A stretch of DNA of 64,000 nt from Roseiarcus sp963820095 (GCA_963820095.1 CAWFZA010000036.1:11727-75726), one strand, 5' to 3'. Numbered from the stretch's first letter, positions 1 to 9,529 are shown. Notes: generated by a model not told the origin, from the sequence alone. Program-made: numbers and translations.

Positions 1-660
1 TTCATCGCGGTCGAAAGGAACGAGGCGCTTCCCGCCGAGCTTGTTTCGAGCGATCCGGATCGCGAATGGCATCCTCAATCGCTGGTAGCCGCCTATGCTG
101 GCCTGTCTCCGTCCGCCAAGAAGCGTTGGCTCTGGTGGAAGGCGCCAGCACCGCCGAGGCGCAATATGCATTTTGCCGACCTCATCGAGGAAGAGCCGAC
201 CGGCGTCGATTGGCATTCTGCTGCGGAGACGAACTATCTTCTCAGTCTCATGTCGCCCGTCAATCGAGCGAAGGTCGCGTCGGCCAAGTCGTCGGCAAGA
301 CGAGCGGTCGGGAGCCTTTATCGGCGGATGCGACCCGATGCGGATGGCGTGAAGCGGCAACGCGCCGAGGTTCGGTTCGATGATCTCGCGGGATGCTTGC
401 GAACTCCCGCCGGCGGATCGTCCCGCCAGTCAATTCTCATCGTAGACGGCGAACGGGTTCGGTCGCGTCTTCTCTCGCCACGTGAGGCCGCACGGTTGAT
501 GGGTTTAGGCGATGGTTATCGTCTGCCCGAGCGCTACAACGACGCCTATCATGTTTGTGGGGACGGCGTCTGTGTGCCGGTTGTTCGGCACATCGCGGAG
601 ACGATCCTTGAGCCGATCCTTGCGGCAAATCGCGCCATGGTTCCAGCAGCGGCGGAATGA
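1..660 (+). CDS. DNA (cytosine-5-)methyltransferase, C-terminal part
   Basis: The frame is open at base 1, so the start lies outside the window; 219 codons remain. The last 55 or so residues carry the C-terminal signature of m5C methyltransferases: a block LSPREAARLMG followed by YNDAYHVCGDGVCVPVV. In this family that region packs against the SAM-binding core. The catalytic PCQ and ENV motifs should lie upstream and cannot be checked. The gene ends 59 bp before the stop of the convergent divK. Whether it belongs to a restriction-modification pair cannot be told from what is present. Confidence 0.8.
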   Translation, partial: FIAVERNEALPAELVSSDPDREWHPQSLVAAYAGLSPSAKKRWLWWKAPAPPRRNMHFADLIEEEPTGVDWHSAAETNYLLSLMSPVNRAKVASAKSSARRAVGSLYRRMRPDADGVKRQRAEVRFDDLAGCLRTPAGGSSRQSILIVDGERVRSRLLSPREAARLMGLGDGYRLPERYNDAYHVCGDGVCVPVVRHIAETILEPILAANRAMVPAAAE

Positions 661-719
661 CATAGCCCTTGCGGCGACAAGGTTCGCCCGGACGTCATCC
701 ACGACCGGCGCGCGGGCCG

Positions 720-1100
720 TCATCCTTTGTCTCCGGGCCCAAGGAAGTGGTCGATTGTCTCGAAGAATTTGGCGACCGAGATCGGCTTGGAGAGGTACGC
801 CTCGCAACCGCCCTTGAGGATTTTCTCCTCGTCGCCCTTCATCGCGAAGGCCGTGACCGCGATGACCGGTATCGCTTTAAGCTCTTCGTCATCCTTCAGC
901 CATTGGGTGACTTCGAGGCCCGAAACCTCGGGCAGCTGAATGTCCATCAGGATCAGATCGGGCCGGTGCTTGCGCGCCAGATCGACCGCTTCGATGCCGT
1001 TGCGCGTCTGCACGATCCGGTGTCCGCGCGTCTCGACGAGGTCGTTGAACAGCTTCATGTTGAGCTCGTTGTCCTCAACAATAAGCACGGTCTTGGGCAT
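720..1100 (-). CDS. divK: single-domain response regulator DivK
   Basis: This is a stand-alone receiver of 126 residues, cytoplasmic, that in Caulobacter and relatives links the DivJ/PleC kinases to the cell-cycle regulator CtrA. The sequence matches DivK almost word for word: VLIVEDNELNMKLF at the N-terminus, LILMDIQLP around the phospho-acceptor, AVTAFAMKGDEE and SKPIS near the end. An ATG at 1112 would add four residues. I prefer the ATG at 1100 because it places the phospho-acceptor aspartate at position 53, as in Caulobacter DivK. The pleD gene that often follows divK is not present; a DNA methyltransferase gene converges instead. Confidence 0.95.
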   Translation of the reverse strand: MPKTVLIVEDNELNMKLFNDLVETRGHRIVQTRNGIEAVDLARKHRPDLILMDIQLPEVSGLEVTQWLKDDEELKAIPVIAVTAFAMKGDEEKILKGGCEAYLSKPISVAKFFETIDHFLGPGDKG

Positions 1101-1236
1101 CGGGCGTTCCATGGGGCGTGAATTCGGCCGGCGCCCCGGCTAAGATTAGGCGCAAGACATTGACGAAAGGCGAATCGGACTATGCGCGATTCCCCTGAAA
1201 TCGAGGCAATCCACAAGCGTCGATTCCGCCCGATCT

Positions 1237-2775
1237 TTGGCGGTTACCGCGCTCGCCTTCATCGCCGGTGATTCCGACCGGCTGAACCGGTTCCTCGGCC
1301 TCACCGGACTGGGCCCCGACAACCTCAGAACCGCGGCTGCGGACCCGGCGTTTTTGGGCTCCGTGCTCGACTATCTGGTCGGCGACGAAGCGCTGCTCGT
1401 CGCGTTCGCGGCCGAGGCCGGCCTCAGGCCGGAGGCGGTCGCGCGGGCGCATGCGGCGCTTTGCGGGCCAAAAGAGGACGGAGTTCTGATGGAATCCCCT
1501 CGGCTTCGCCTCTGCCGCGACTGTCTGAGGAAGGATTCCAACGATTCGGCCCGCTGCCCCCATTGCGGCTCGCCTCGCACGATCAGCCTGGAAGAGACGG
1601 CCGGCCTCGACATCGCCCATGTCGACTGCGACGCCTTTTACGCCGCGGTCGAAAAGCGCGACGACCCGAGCCTTGACGACAAGCCGTTGATCGTCGGCGG
1701 GTCCGGCCCGCGCGGGGTCGTCGCGACCTGCTGCTACATCGCCCGGACTTTCGGCGTTCGCTCGGCAATGCCGATGTCGCGGGCCCGGGCCTTGTGTCCG
1801 AACGCGGTGGTCCTTCCCCCCGACATGACCAAATATGCGCGGGTCGGGCACGAAATTCGGAGGCGGATGATGGAGCTGACGCCCCTGGTCGAGCCGCTGT
1901 CGATCGACGAGGCCTTTCTCGATCTGACTGGCTGCGAGCCGTCCAACGGGGCAGGCGCGGCGGAAACGCTGGTCCGCTTCGCTCGCCGCGTCGAGGCCGA
2001 GATCGGCGTCACGGTTTCGGTCGGCGTGAGTTACTGCAAGTTTATGGCGAAGCTCGCGTCCGACCTCAACAAGCCGCGCGGTTTCGCCGCTCTGTCCCGA
2101 GCGGAAGCGAAGACCTGGCTCGCGTCCCAAAGCGTGGAGCGCCTGTGGGGCATCGGCAGGGTCGGGCGGGAGCGGCTCGAGCGCTCCGGTTTTCGCCTGA
2201 TCGGCGATCTGCAGCGGATCGACGAGCGGGAGGCGGTCTTGCGCCTCGGCGAGGACGGACTGCGTCTGTGGCGCCTGGCGCATGGCCGCGACGACCGTCC
2301 CGTCTCCGCCGAACGGGAAACGAAGAGCGTTTCCTCCGAGACGACGTTCGATCGCGACATCAGCGACAAGGCCGAGCTCACGCGCATCCTGCTTGCGCAA
2401 TGCGACCGCGTCGCCACCCGCTTGCGCCGGCAGGCGCTCGCGGCCTCAGGGGTCACGCTCAAGCTGCGCCTGGCTGACTTCTCTCTCAGAACGCGTAGCC
2501 GTGGCGGCATCAGACCCACGCAGCTCGCGCCGCGACTGTTCGCGGCGGCGCGCCCCCTTCTCGACGCTGAGCCCAACGGCGTCGCCTATCGCCTGCTCGG
2601 GATTGCCGCAACCGAGCTGGGGCCGGCGACAGGCGCGGACCAGGATGACATGTTCGCGCGCGACAGCGGCCGTGAGAAATTCCGAGAGGCGGCGATCGCC
2701 GCCTTGCGCGACCGGTTCGGCCCCACCGCCGTGCAGCGAGGCCTCACCTTCCGGCCCAGGCCAACCGGCAAGTGA
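1237..2775 (+). CDS. dinB: DUF3572 domain fused in frame to DNA polymerase IV (DinB)
   Basis: Residues 1-80 match the small alphaproteobacterial DUF3572 protein (ALAFIAGD, FLGLTGLGPDNLR, FLGSVLDYL). From about residue 85 a complete Y-family polymerase follows: a CxxC...CxxC leader (LCRDC, CPHCGSP), DCDAFYAAVEKR with the first catalytic Asp, YIARTFGVRSAMP, and PLSIDEAFLDLTG with the second acidic pair, then helix-hairpin-helix and little-finger domains. DinB does error-prone translesion synthesis. In relatives these are normally two adjacent genes. Here no stop separates them, but an internal ATG at 1489 has a GGACGGAG ribosome-binding site, so dinB may still start there. The true DUF3572 start is unclear: 1237 is TTG and the homology appears to begin a few codons upstream. 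Confidence 0.9.
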   Translation: MAVTALAFIAGDSDRLNRFLGLTGLGPDNLRTAAADPAFLGSVLDYLVGDEALLVAFAAEAGLRPEAVARAHAALCGPKEDGVLMESPRLRLCRDCLRKDSNDSARCPHCGSPRTISLEETAGLDIAHVDCDAFYAAVEKRDDPSLDDKPLIVGGSGPRGVVATCCYIARTFGVRSAMPMSRARALCPNAVVLPPDMTKYARVGHEIRRRMMELTPLVEPLSIDEAFLDLTGCEPSNGAGAAETLVRFARRVEAEIGVTVSVGVSYCKFMAKLASDLNKPRGFAALSRAEAKTWLASQSVERLWGIGRVGRERLERSGFRLIGDLQRIDEREAVLRLGEDGLRLWRLAHGRDDRPVSAERETKSVSSETTFDRDISDKAELTRILLAQCDRVATRLRRQALAASGVTLKLRLADFSLRTRSRGGIRPTQLAPRLFAAARPLLDAEPNGVAYRLLGIAATELGPATGADQDDMFARDSGREKFREAAIAALRDRFGPTAVQRGLTFRPRPTGK

Positions 2776-2794
2776 GAGCGCCGCCTGCGAGCGA

Positions 2795-3673
2795 TCAAAA
2801 TTCGACCCGATAGACCCGAACTTCGCGCGACAGATTCTTCATCCCATTGGTTTGGACGAACTCGAATCTAAGGTCGATTTGGGCTTGAAGCTGATCGCGG
2901 ACGACGCCTGTTATGAAAATGCCGCCCGGCGGCGCGATGGTCTGAACGCGAGCGGCGATGTTGATGGCGTCGCCGACTATGGCGCCCACGGGCGTCACGA
3001 GCAGGTCCCCGGAATTGATCCCGATCCGAAATTCCATCCGGCGCTCCGGCGGCAGCCCTGCGTTGCGGCGCGCAATGTCCAATTGCCAAACGGCGGCCGC
3101 CTTCACCGCGGAGCCCGCGCTGTTGAACAGCGCCACGATTCCGTCGCCGGCGACCTGGAAAATGCGTCCATCCATCTGTTCGACGCGGTCGCGGACGATC
3201 TTCAGGCAACCTTCGAACTGGCGGGCCGTCGCGAGGTCGTCCTGCTCCACCAAGCGGGTGTAGCCGAACACGTCGGCGGACAGGATCGCGTACATCCGGC
3301 GCACGTCGCGTCCGCGAAACTGCGTGGCCGCCTCGTCGCCACGGTCGAAGAGCTCAACTCGAAGCGCAACCCCGTCTGCGATTTCGATGATGTCGCCATT
3401 GCGAAGAGCGCGAGGTTCAGCGACCGGCGCGCCATTGACGAAAGTTGGGTTCACCGGGCTGAGATGGGTGAGAACCAGGGTTTCCGCCCGCCAGGCCAGT
3501 TCCAAATGCATCCGGGATATGGTCGGGTTGCCAATACGAATGTCGCAGTTCGAGCCGCGGCCGATCGTCGTTCTCTCCTGTCCCAACACGTAGTGCGGCT
3601 GCTCGCTCCAAAGCTTGGGCTCCATTGGAACCAGGACGCCGCTTGGCGGGGGATGGTCGGCTGAGTTTGTCAA
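2795..3673 (-). CDS. FHA domain-class III adenylate/guanylate cyclase
   Basis: The protein has two domains. Residues about 28-105 form an FHA phosphothreonine-binding domain (TIGRGSNCDIRIG, ISRMHLEL, VNGAPV). Residues about 125-290 form a class III nucleotidyl cyclase: ILSADVFGYTRLV and VAGDGIVALF carry the two metal-binding aspartates, and GINSGDLL plus GDAINIAARVQ are typical of bacterial cyclases. It should make cAMP or cGMP in the cytoplasm under control of a phosphorylated partner. There is no membrane segment. The 5' end is uncertain: the frame opens with TTG at 3673, and the first ATG is at 3625, still ahead of the FHA fold. Converges on dinB with a 19-bp gap. Which nucleotide it makes cannot be decided from sequence alone. 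Confidence 0.88.
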   Translation of the reverse strand: MTNSADHPPPSGVLVPMEPKLWSEQPHYVLGQERTTIGRGSNCDIRIGNPTISRMHLELAWRAETLVLTHLSPVNPTFVNGAPVAEPRALRNGDIIEIADGVALRVELFDRGDEAATQFRGRDVRRMYAILSADVFGYTRLVEQDDLATARQFEGCLKIVRDRVEQMDGRIFQVAGDGIVALFNSAGSAVKAAAVWQLDIARRNAGLPPERRMEFRIGINSGDLLVTPVGAIVGDAINIAARVQTIAPPGGIFITGVVRDQLQAQIDLRFEFVQTNGMKNLSREVRVYRVEF

Positions 3674-3703
3674 ACTGGCGACTGCGTTCAGCTGCGGATC
3701 GGC

Positions 3704-4537
3704 CTATTTGGCGCAGGCCGAAGCCGGTAGAATCTCGAGCTTGCGCAAGCGCGCGCGCAACGCGAATGCGCCATAGTCGAGCTTGAGGCTGCCCGAGACG
3801 CCATTCTCGTAAAGGTCGAACGAAAGCGTATATTCAGGCGGAGCGTCGGTCGCGGCTTCGTTGAAATAGGCGATCACGACCGGCCAGCGGCGCACTCCGC
3901 TCAGCGCGGATGCGGTCTGCGTGTCTTCGTCGGGCTTCGTCGCTTCCTTTCCCACCACCGACATCGTGGCGAAGATCTTCGCGCCGGTATCGGATCCGTC
4001 ATAGACCCGCGCCTGCATGGGGCCGCCGCCGTTCTTGGCGACCTCGATCAGACGCTCGATATGCTGGGTGGGGAACAGGACCTCGTGGCCGAAGTCCAGC
4101 GTCTGCGCTTTCGGTTTGGTCAACACCACGCGCACGTCGTCGTCGTCGCCGCGAGTGGCCGTCCCGGCGACCGGGGGCGTGTCCTGCGGGCTCCGGCTGT
4201 CGATCTGGAAACGCATCGACTTGCCGGCGCCGTCTTCGAACGAATTGGCGTTCACTTGCATGCCGATCGGATCGCCCTCGCTGCGCTCCATTTCCGTCAT
4301 CTGGCGGAAACTGGACGTGTAGCCCTCGCAGGCCGAACCGCGAAATTCATAGGCGATGAGGCCGGTGGCCGAAATCGGGGTCTGAGCGGAAGACCGCGTC
4401 GGACCCGAGGTGTCGGCGAGCGAGATGTCATAGGCCGCGCGATGCGAGGCGAGCGGCAGAATGGGCGCCGCCGCCGCAAGCGCCGCGGACGAAGCACAGA
4501 GGGTCGTGGCGACAAACAAGGCGAGTCGTGAGGCCAT
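3704..4537 (-). CDS. eipB: periplasmic cell-envelope integrity protein EipB (DUF1849)
   Basis: A 277-residue exported protein. It starts with a signal peptide (about residues 1-22, ending in an Ala-rich cleavage region) and continues as the DUF1849 beta-rich domain known as EipB in Brucella, where it supports envelope integrity. Family features visible here are SHRAAYDISL near the mature N-terminus, RGSACEGY, and a C-terminal cysteine. Cys70 and Cys275 correspond to the conserved disulfide pair. The start ATG has a GGAGAGA ribosome-binding site. It lies between the cyclase and scpB on the same strand, with gaps of 30 and 101 bp. Confidence 0.85.
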   Translation of the reverse strand: MASRLALFVATTLCASSAALAAAAPILPLASHRAAYDISLADTSGPTRSSAQTPISATGLIAYEFRGSACEGYTSSFRQMTEMERSEGDPIGMQVNANSFEDGAGKSMRFQIDSRSPQDTPPVAGTATRGDDDDVRVVLTKPKAQTLDFGHEVLFPTQHIERLIEVAKNGGGPMQARVYDGSDTGAKIFATMSVVGKEATKPDEDTQTASALSGVRRWPVVIAYFNEAATDAPPEYTLSFDLYENGVSGSLKLDYGAFALRARLRKLEILPASACAK

Positions 4538-4638
4538 TCTCTCTCCGCGGGACGACGAAAATCTTTAGAGCGCGCGCATCTTCCGCGCTTTCTCGACGCC
4601 GTCAATGCCCGTGAAGGGAAGTTTGCGGTCCTGACGCT

Positions 4639-5343
4639 TTAACCTTCTTCTGGCGCGACAGGCGCCCAGGCTTGCTCGAGGGCCGTGTCCTCGAGCGGGT
4701 CCTCGTCCGCCCTCAAGGTCGATGCGTCGTCCGGTTGGGGGACGTCGTAGCCGGCTGGCAGCTTGCCCTCGAAGAGGCCAGCGCCCTTGAGCTCGTCGAG
4801 ACCAGGCAGATCCCCGATTCCGTTCAGTCCGAACTCCACCAGAAAGTCGTTCGTCGTGCCGTAGGTAATGGGCCGGCCTGGCGCCTTTCTGCGTCCCCGC
4901 ATGCGCACCCAGCGCGCTTCCATCAGAACGTCGAGCGCGCCCTTGGACACCGCCACTCCCCGGATTTGCTCAATATCGGCGCGGGTGACGGGTTGGTGAT
5001 AGGCGACGATCGCGAGCGTTTCGAGCGCCGCGCGCGAAAGTTTCCGCTTTTCGTCGCGGTCGTGGGCGAGCGCCCAGGCAAGGTCGCCGGCGGTGCGAAA
5101 CATCCATCTGCGCGCAACCTGCACCAGGTTGACGCCGCGTCCCTCATAGCGCCGGCGCAATTCATCCATCACCGCCGCGACGTCCGCGCCGTCCGAAAGG
5201 CGCTGAGCGATGGCGGATTCCTCCAAGGGTTCAGCGGCGGCGAACACCAGCGCCTCGGCGATTCGCACGTCCTCAGGCGAGACGCCCGGCGCTTCGAAAG
5301 GGAACAGTTGCGCGACATTGTGCGCGCCGGTCGAATGGGCCAT
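4639..5343 (-). CDS. scpB: segregation and condensation protein B
   Basis: ScpB is the winged-helix subunit of the Smc-ScpAB condensin complex that organises and segregates the chromosome. The 234-residue product shows the family core: AEALVFAAAEPLEE, RRYEGRGVNLV, RTAGDLAWAL, and the strongly conserved LETLAIVAYHQPVTRADIE followed by IRGV. The C-terminal 40 residues are acidic and variable, as usual. The start was chosen at the ATG at 5343 (MAHSTGAHN); the frame remains open much further upstream, but that part is only the antisense-like read-through of scpA. A 140-bp spacer separates it from scpA, longer than is common. Confidence 0.93.
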   Translation of the reverse strand: MAHSTGAHNVAQLFPFEAPGVSPEDVRIAEALVFAAAEPLEESAIAQRLSDGADVAAVMDELRRRYEGRGVNLVQVARRWMFRTAGDLAWALAHDRDEKRKLSRAALETLAIVAYHQPVTRADIEQIRGVAVSKGALDVLMEARWVRMRGRRKAPGRPITYGTTNDFLVEFGLNGIGDLPGLDELKGAGLFEGKLPAGYDVPQPDDASTLRADEDPLEDTALEQAWAPVAPEEG

Positions 5344-5483
5344 CAGGCGCCTTTCTTGTTTTGCGATTGATGAGACAGGGCGCCATCCTCCAGGACGAGG
5401 GAACTCCGCGAAGGCTCGGGAATCGAGCGTTCCGTCCTCGGCGCGGACGGCGCTGGTTCGATATTCGGCGTCGCGCGACGGCG

Positions 5484-6311
5484 TCATGCTGCGCGTTCTC
5501 CGCCCGGATGGATATCCGTCGAGCGAAGCCAGATCGGCGCGAAGGCGCGTTCCTGGCGCATTTCGATTTTGCCCTCGCGCGCGAGTTCGAGCGACGCCGC
5601 GAAGCTCGACGCGCGCGCGCTCCGGCGCATGTCGGAAGCGACGCAGGCCTCCAGCAAGAAATTGTCGAAGGCCGTCCAGTCGGCTTGGGCGCCGACGAGA
5701 CGAGTGAGCGCCTGGCGCGCATCGGCCAGTGACCAGACTTCGCGCGTCTTGAAGCGCACGCGGGCCAACGCATGGCGCTGGCTCTGTCGCGCATAAGCCG
5801 CCAAGAGGTCGTAGAGATTGCCTTGGTAGGAGATCCGCCCTGGAGTTTGAGCGGCGGCCTCCGGCTCTCCTCTGGCGAAGAAATCGCGCCCAAGGCGAGG
5901 CCGGCTCATCAGGTATTCGCCCGCCTTGCGGATCGCCGCAAGCGCCCGCAGGCGTTGAGCGAGCCCTTCCGCAAGCGCCGGGGCGTCCACTTCCGCAGGC
6001 TCCGATGGAGCGGGAAGAAGCAGTCGAGATTTGAGGAACGCGAGCCACGCCGCCATGACCAGATAGTCGGCGGCAAGCTCGAGGCGCAGTTTGCGGGCGG
6101 CTTCGATGAAACGCAGATATTGTTCGGCTAGCGCGAGAATGGAGATGCGCGCCAAGTCGACCCGCTGCCGTCGGGCAAGCTCCAGCAACAGGTCAAGCGG
6201 GCCTTCGAAGCCATCGAGGTCGACTGTGAACGCAAGCTCCCCCGTCGCCTGAACGAGGCCGAAATCGCCATCAAACTCATCCGCCGCCAACGAATCACCT
6301 CCTTGGCGCAT
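5484..6311 (-). CDS. scpA: segregation and condensation protein A
   Basis: ScpA is the kleisin that bridges the Smc heads. The sequence shows the kleisin N-terminus (FEGPLDLLLELARRQRVDLARISI), LAADYLVMAAWLAFLKSRLLLP, and the C-terminal winged-helix segment ending FAPIWLRS. The ATG at 6311 gives 275 residues; a TTG at 6338 in the same frame would add nine residues but lies at the edge of a direct repeat and has no better ribosome-binding site. It precedes scpB on the same strand, so the two are probably co-transcribed. The neighbours usual in relatives (nagZ, SPOR-domain protein) are missing; lexA is next instead. Confidence 0.92.
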   Translation of the reverse strand: MRQGGDSLAADEFDGDFGLVQATGELAFTVDLDGFEGPLDLLLELARRQRVDLARISILALAEQYLRFIEAARKLRLELAADYLVMAAWLAFLKSRLLLPAPSEPAEVDAPALAEGLAQRLRALAAIRKAGEYLMSRPRLGRDFFARGEPEAAAQTPGRISYQGNLYDLLAAYARQSQRHALARVRFKTREVWSLADARQALTRLVGAQADWTAFDNFLLEACVASDMRRSARASSFAASLELAREGKIEMRQERAFAPIWLRSTDIHPGGERAA

Positions 6312-6729
6312 GGTGAGGCGCCGGCCGGGGTCAGGCAAGGGCGGCAGGACCGACAGGTGACCGACAGGGCGGCAGGACCGCTCGACAGGCCGCGCCGCGG
6401 AGCAAGCTCCAATATCTGGTTCCTACCAATGGTATATACTCATACACCGTCATGTAAGCCCGCTCTTTGACTTACGTAACGTCATGATTAACTGCGTTCG
6501 TTTAGGTAAATACGATGAGGTTGAATCCAATTATCAGATTATAATTGTATATCTGTTCCCGAAGAGTATCCTGCAATTGTCCGTCAGCGCAGTGTTGGCG
6601 GCAACGCCCGGCGGCCCTGGTCCGCCGCAACCCCGGGAGCCGTCGGGCTGGCCGGCCGGGACGCGATCTGGAACGCCTCCAAATGACGCGTTCGGCCGGC
6701 CTCCCTGCTCTCGTTTCTTCGCGGCGCCG
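6312..6729. other. intergenic region with a short direct repeat and AT-rich stretch
   Basis: No gene was recognised in these 418 bp. Near scpA a 14-bp unit (GGGCGGCAGGACCG) occurs at 6339 and again at 6367, a 28-bp period. Between about 6420 and 6590 the base composition is much more AT-rich than the surroundings, which would suit the scpA promoter, though no clear -35/-10 pair was identified. Some frames stay open but show no family features. Confidence 0.5.
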
Positions 6730-7434
6730 TCAGTATCGGCGCAACAGGCTCACCATTCTCCCTTGAACGCGGACCCGATCCGGCCCGAAGATCCGGGTCT
6801 CGTAAGCCGGATTGGCGGCTTCAAGCGCGATCGAGGCGCCCCGTTTGCGCAGTCGCTTGAGCGTGGCTTCCTCCTCGTCGACCAGCGCGACGACGATGTC
6901 GCCTGTCTCAGCCGTGTCCTGCTTGCGGATGATGACGGTGTCGTTCTCGAAAATGCCTGCGTCGATCATCGAATCGCCGCGCACCTCGAGCGCGAAGTGC
7001 TCGCCGCTGCCGAGGAATTCCGCCGGCATGGCCAAGGTTTGGAGACGCGTCTGGATGGCCGCGATGGGGGTGCCCGCGGCGATGCGGCCCATCAGCGGGA
7101 CCATGACCGCGGCATGGTCGTCGGCGTCACGCGTCGGCGCGAGCGGCCGCACCCGGCCCAGATTGCCGGGGATGACGCTCGGCGAGAATTTCTGCAACCT
7201 CGGAGCTGCGACCGTCGCCGATTCCGGCAGCCGCAAGACTTCGATGGCCCGGGCGCGATTGGCCAGCCGGCGAATGAAGCCGCGCTCCTCGAGCGCCATG
7301 ATGAGCCGATGAATTCCGGATTTCGAGCGCAGATCCAGCGCTTCCTTCATTTCATCGAACGATGGGGGCACGCCCGCGTCCTGCAGGCGCTCATGGATGA
7401 AACGCAACAATTCGCTCTGCTTTTTTGTCAGCAT
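6730..7434 (-). CDS. lexA: SOS repressor LexA
   Basis: LexA represses DNA-damage genes and cleaves itself when RecA filaments form. The 234-residue protein has the N-terminal winged helix (LTKKQSELLRFIHERLQ, PPSFDEMKEALDL, SGIHRLI) and the C-terminal S24 protease domain. The self-cleavage site is Ala120-Gly121, and the catalytic pair is Ser155 (RGDSMIDAG) and Lys193 (EEEATLKRL). The start at 7434 (MLTKKQ) follows the family; an upstream in-frame codon at 7461 would add nine residues with no similarity. A matching operator lies 95 bp upstream, so the gene is very likely autoregulated. Confidence 0.97.
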   Translation of the reverse strand: MLTKKQSELLRFIHERLQDAGVPPSFDEMKEALDLRSKSGIHRLIMALEERGFIRRLANRARAIEVLRLPESATVAAPRLQKFSPSVIPGNLGRVRPLAPTRDADDHAAVMVPLMGRIAAGTPIAAIQTRLQTLAMPAEFLGSGEHFALEVRGDSMIDAGIFENDTVIIRKQDTAETGDIVVALVDEEEATLKRLRKRGASIALEAANPAYETRIFGPDRVRVQGRMVSLLRRY

Positions 7435-7528
7435 ATCAGTCTCCAAACACCCGGCCCCCATTCGCCAGCGAAGTACAGTCGGGGCGAATCACGATTTGGC
7501 TAAAACAAATCGCGAACAAAGCCTAATC

Positions 7529-7543
7529 GTTCACGCCTTGTTC
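7529..7543 (-). promoter_or_regulatory. LexA operator (SOS box) upstream of lexA
   Basis: The sequence is GTTC-ACGCCTT-GTTC, an exact match to the alphaproteobacterial LexA box GTTC-N7-GTTC. It lies 95 bp upstream of the lexA start, so autoregulation is the natural inference. Confidence 0.85.
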
Positions 7544-7755
7544 GGCAAGCGCAAAGTGTGTGAGCCGGCGAAAAATAACTGAGGCGGAGCAGGCGGCGGA
7601 CTGGATTGGCCGCGGCCTTGGTCAATTTGGTTTCCCAGACGGAAGAGCCTGTCGGGCGCGCAATCCTTCTCTAGTCTGAAGCCGTCGAAACGGCCGCTCG
7701 TCTTTCGCCGTGGGAGTATCGCGGCGGCTTTCCCGTGTAGAGTTTTCGTCGATCC

Positions 7756-9499
7756 CTAGGGGAGGCCCAGCACGACGATCGTATTCTCGCCCTTCGTCTG
7801 GTAGGTGCGACTATTGTCGCCGGCCGCGACAGCGATGAGCTGCTTGCCGCCGGCTTGGTAAGTGATGATTCCGCCGCCGATCGCGCCGCCGACATTCGTT
7901 TTGAAAAGCTCGGCGCCGTTCTTGGCGTCGAGCGCCAGAAGAGTGCCGTCGGTCTCGCCGGTGATGACAAGGCCGCCCGCCGTCGCCGTCACCGGGCCAA
8001 GCGGGATGGACGAGACCCTCCGCCGCCAGGCGAGTCTCCCATTCGTTGGATCGATGGCGTTGATCCAGCCGAACGCCTCGCCCACTTCATCGCGCGCGCC
8101 GAAGAAATTGGCCCAGCCGAGATAGGGCTGGGCGGGCCGATAAACCGGCGTTGGGCCCTTGATCGCCTGGGCGCACCAATCGATCCCGTTCATGTAGAGC
8201 AAATGGGTTTCAGGGCTGTAGGCCGGGCCGTTCCACTGCACCGCCGCAATCGGGCACAAGCGAATCCCGGCGCCGCCCGCTACCGGTCCCGCCGTGTTCA
8301 TGTATCGGCTGACGAGGGGAACCTGGGAGATCTGCTTGCCCGTGAGCCTGTCCAACACGTGCACAATGCCGTCCTTGCCCGCGACCGCGACAAGCTTGCT
8401 TCCGTCAGCGGCGTCGAAAGCCGAGACGACAGCGGTGTCCCAGTCGCGATCGTCGGGACCGACGAGCTGGCGCCACCATCTGAGCGCTCCCGTTCTCGCG
8501 TCGAGAGCGACCACCGAGTTGGTGAACAGGTTCGCGCCCGGCCGGCTGTCGTTGTCGAAGTCAGGTCCTGGATTGCCGACCGGCAACATGAGCAGACCCG
8601 CCGCAGGATCGAGACTGAAGGCGGTCCACAGGGAACCTCCGCCGTGCTCGATGCTGGCCGGGCGCTTCCATGTGTCGCCTCCCGTCTGATCGGGAGACGG
8701 AAATCGTGTAGAAGCCCCAGATCTTTCGTCCGTCCACGGCCTTGAAGGCCATCATCTCGCCCCGGATGCCGAGATCCCCGCCGGCCTTGCCGATGAAGAC
8801 CATGTCCTCCCAGATGAGCGGCGCCGCGGTCGCATATTCCCCCTTGGCCGGCTCCATGATCCGCCTGTCCCAGAGCAAGGCGCCCGTCTTCGCGTCGAGG
8901 GCGATCAGATGACCGTCCGGCGTGCCGCGGATGACGCGGCCCGCGGCGATCGCCGCGCCCTTGTTGTTCGGCGCGAGCGGATGGTCCGGCCTGTAGTCAT
9001 GGCGCCATCGCTTCTCGCAGGTGGCGGCGTCGATTGCGGTCGTCGTGAACGCGGTCGTCGTATACAAGATCCCCGCGTAGACGATCGGGCCGTTCTGGAA
9101 CGATCCTTGGAGACCGAGGGGGAAGGAACAGATCTGCTTGAGATCGTGGACGTTGTTCGCGTTGATGCTCGACAGCGCAGAGAAGCGGTATCCTAGATAG
9201 CCCTTGTTGTCCGTGAGCCAGTTTGCCGGATCGGTATCGGCGTCGTTCAACTCGGCCTGCGTCGGACCCTGAGCGCTCGCCGGCCGCTCGGCGTCGGCAG
9301 GCGCCGCGCATGCTGCACCCGTGAATCCTGCCGCGCTCGCCATCGCTATGAACGTGGCCATCGCGCAGCCGCGGCGAAGCGCGAAACTTGTCGCTCGCAG
9401 CGACAGGTGGATTTGGTCGCGAAGCTGCATCTTCCGGGTGCGCGGTGGACGTGGACGGACGGCAGCAATACTCCGTTCCGGCGCAAAATGTTTGGACAT
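7756..9499 (-). CDS. PQQ-dependent quinoprotein dehydrogenase, frameshifted
   Basis: Two frames together give a complete eight-bladed beta-propeller quinoprotein of the PQQ alcohol dehydrogenase type, which oxidises a substrate in the periplasm. The first part (9499 to about 8695) has a signal peptide-like segment, NWLTDNKGYLGYRFSALSSIN, and the propeller repeats IALDAKTGALLWDRR. The second part continues with GDTWKRPASIE, VVALDARTGALRWWRQL, RDWDT and a C-terminus ending VVLGLP. The break is a single-base shift near 8695; reading across it gives uninterrupted homology, so a sequence error is more likely than decay. The start is unsure: 9499, 9430 or an ATG just before the hydrophobic segment are all possible. 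Substrate unknown. Divergent from the DUF2778 gene. Confidence 0.75.
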
Positions 9500-9529
9500 A
9501 GAGGTCCGAGCGGCTTTTGGGTCGGGGCG

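Noticed and set aside
1180..2400. Minus-strand open frame opposite dinB
   Set aside because: Antisense by-product of GC-rich codon usage; the plus strand carries the full polymerase motifs.
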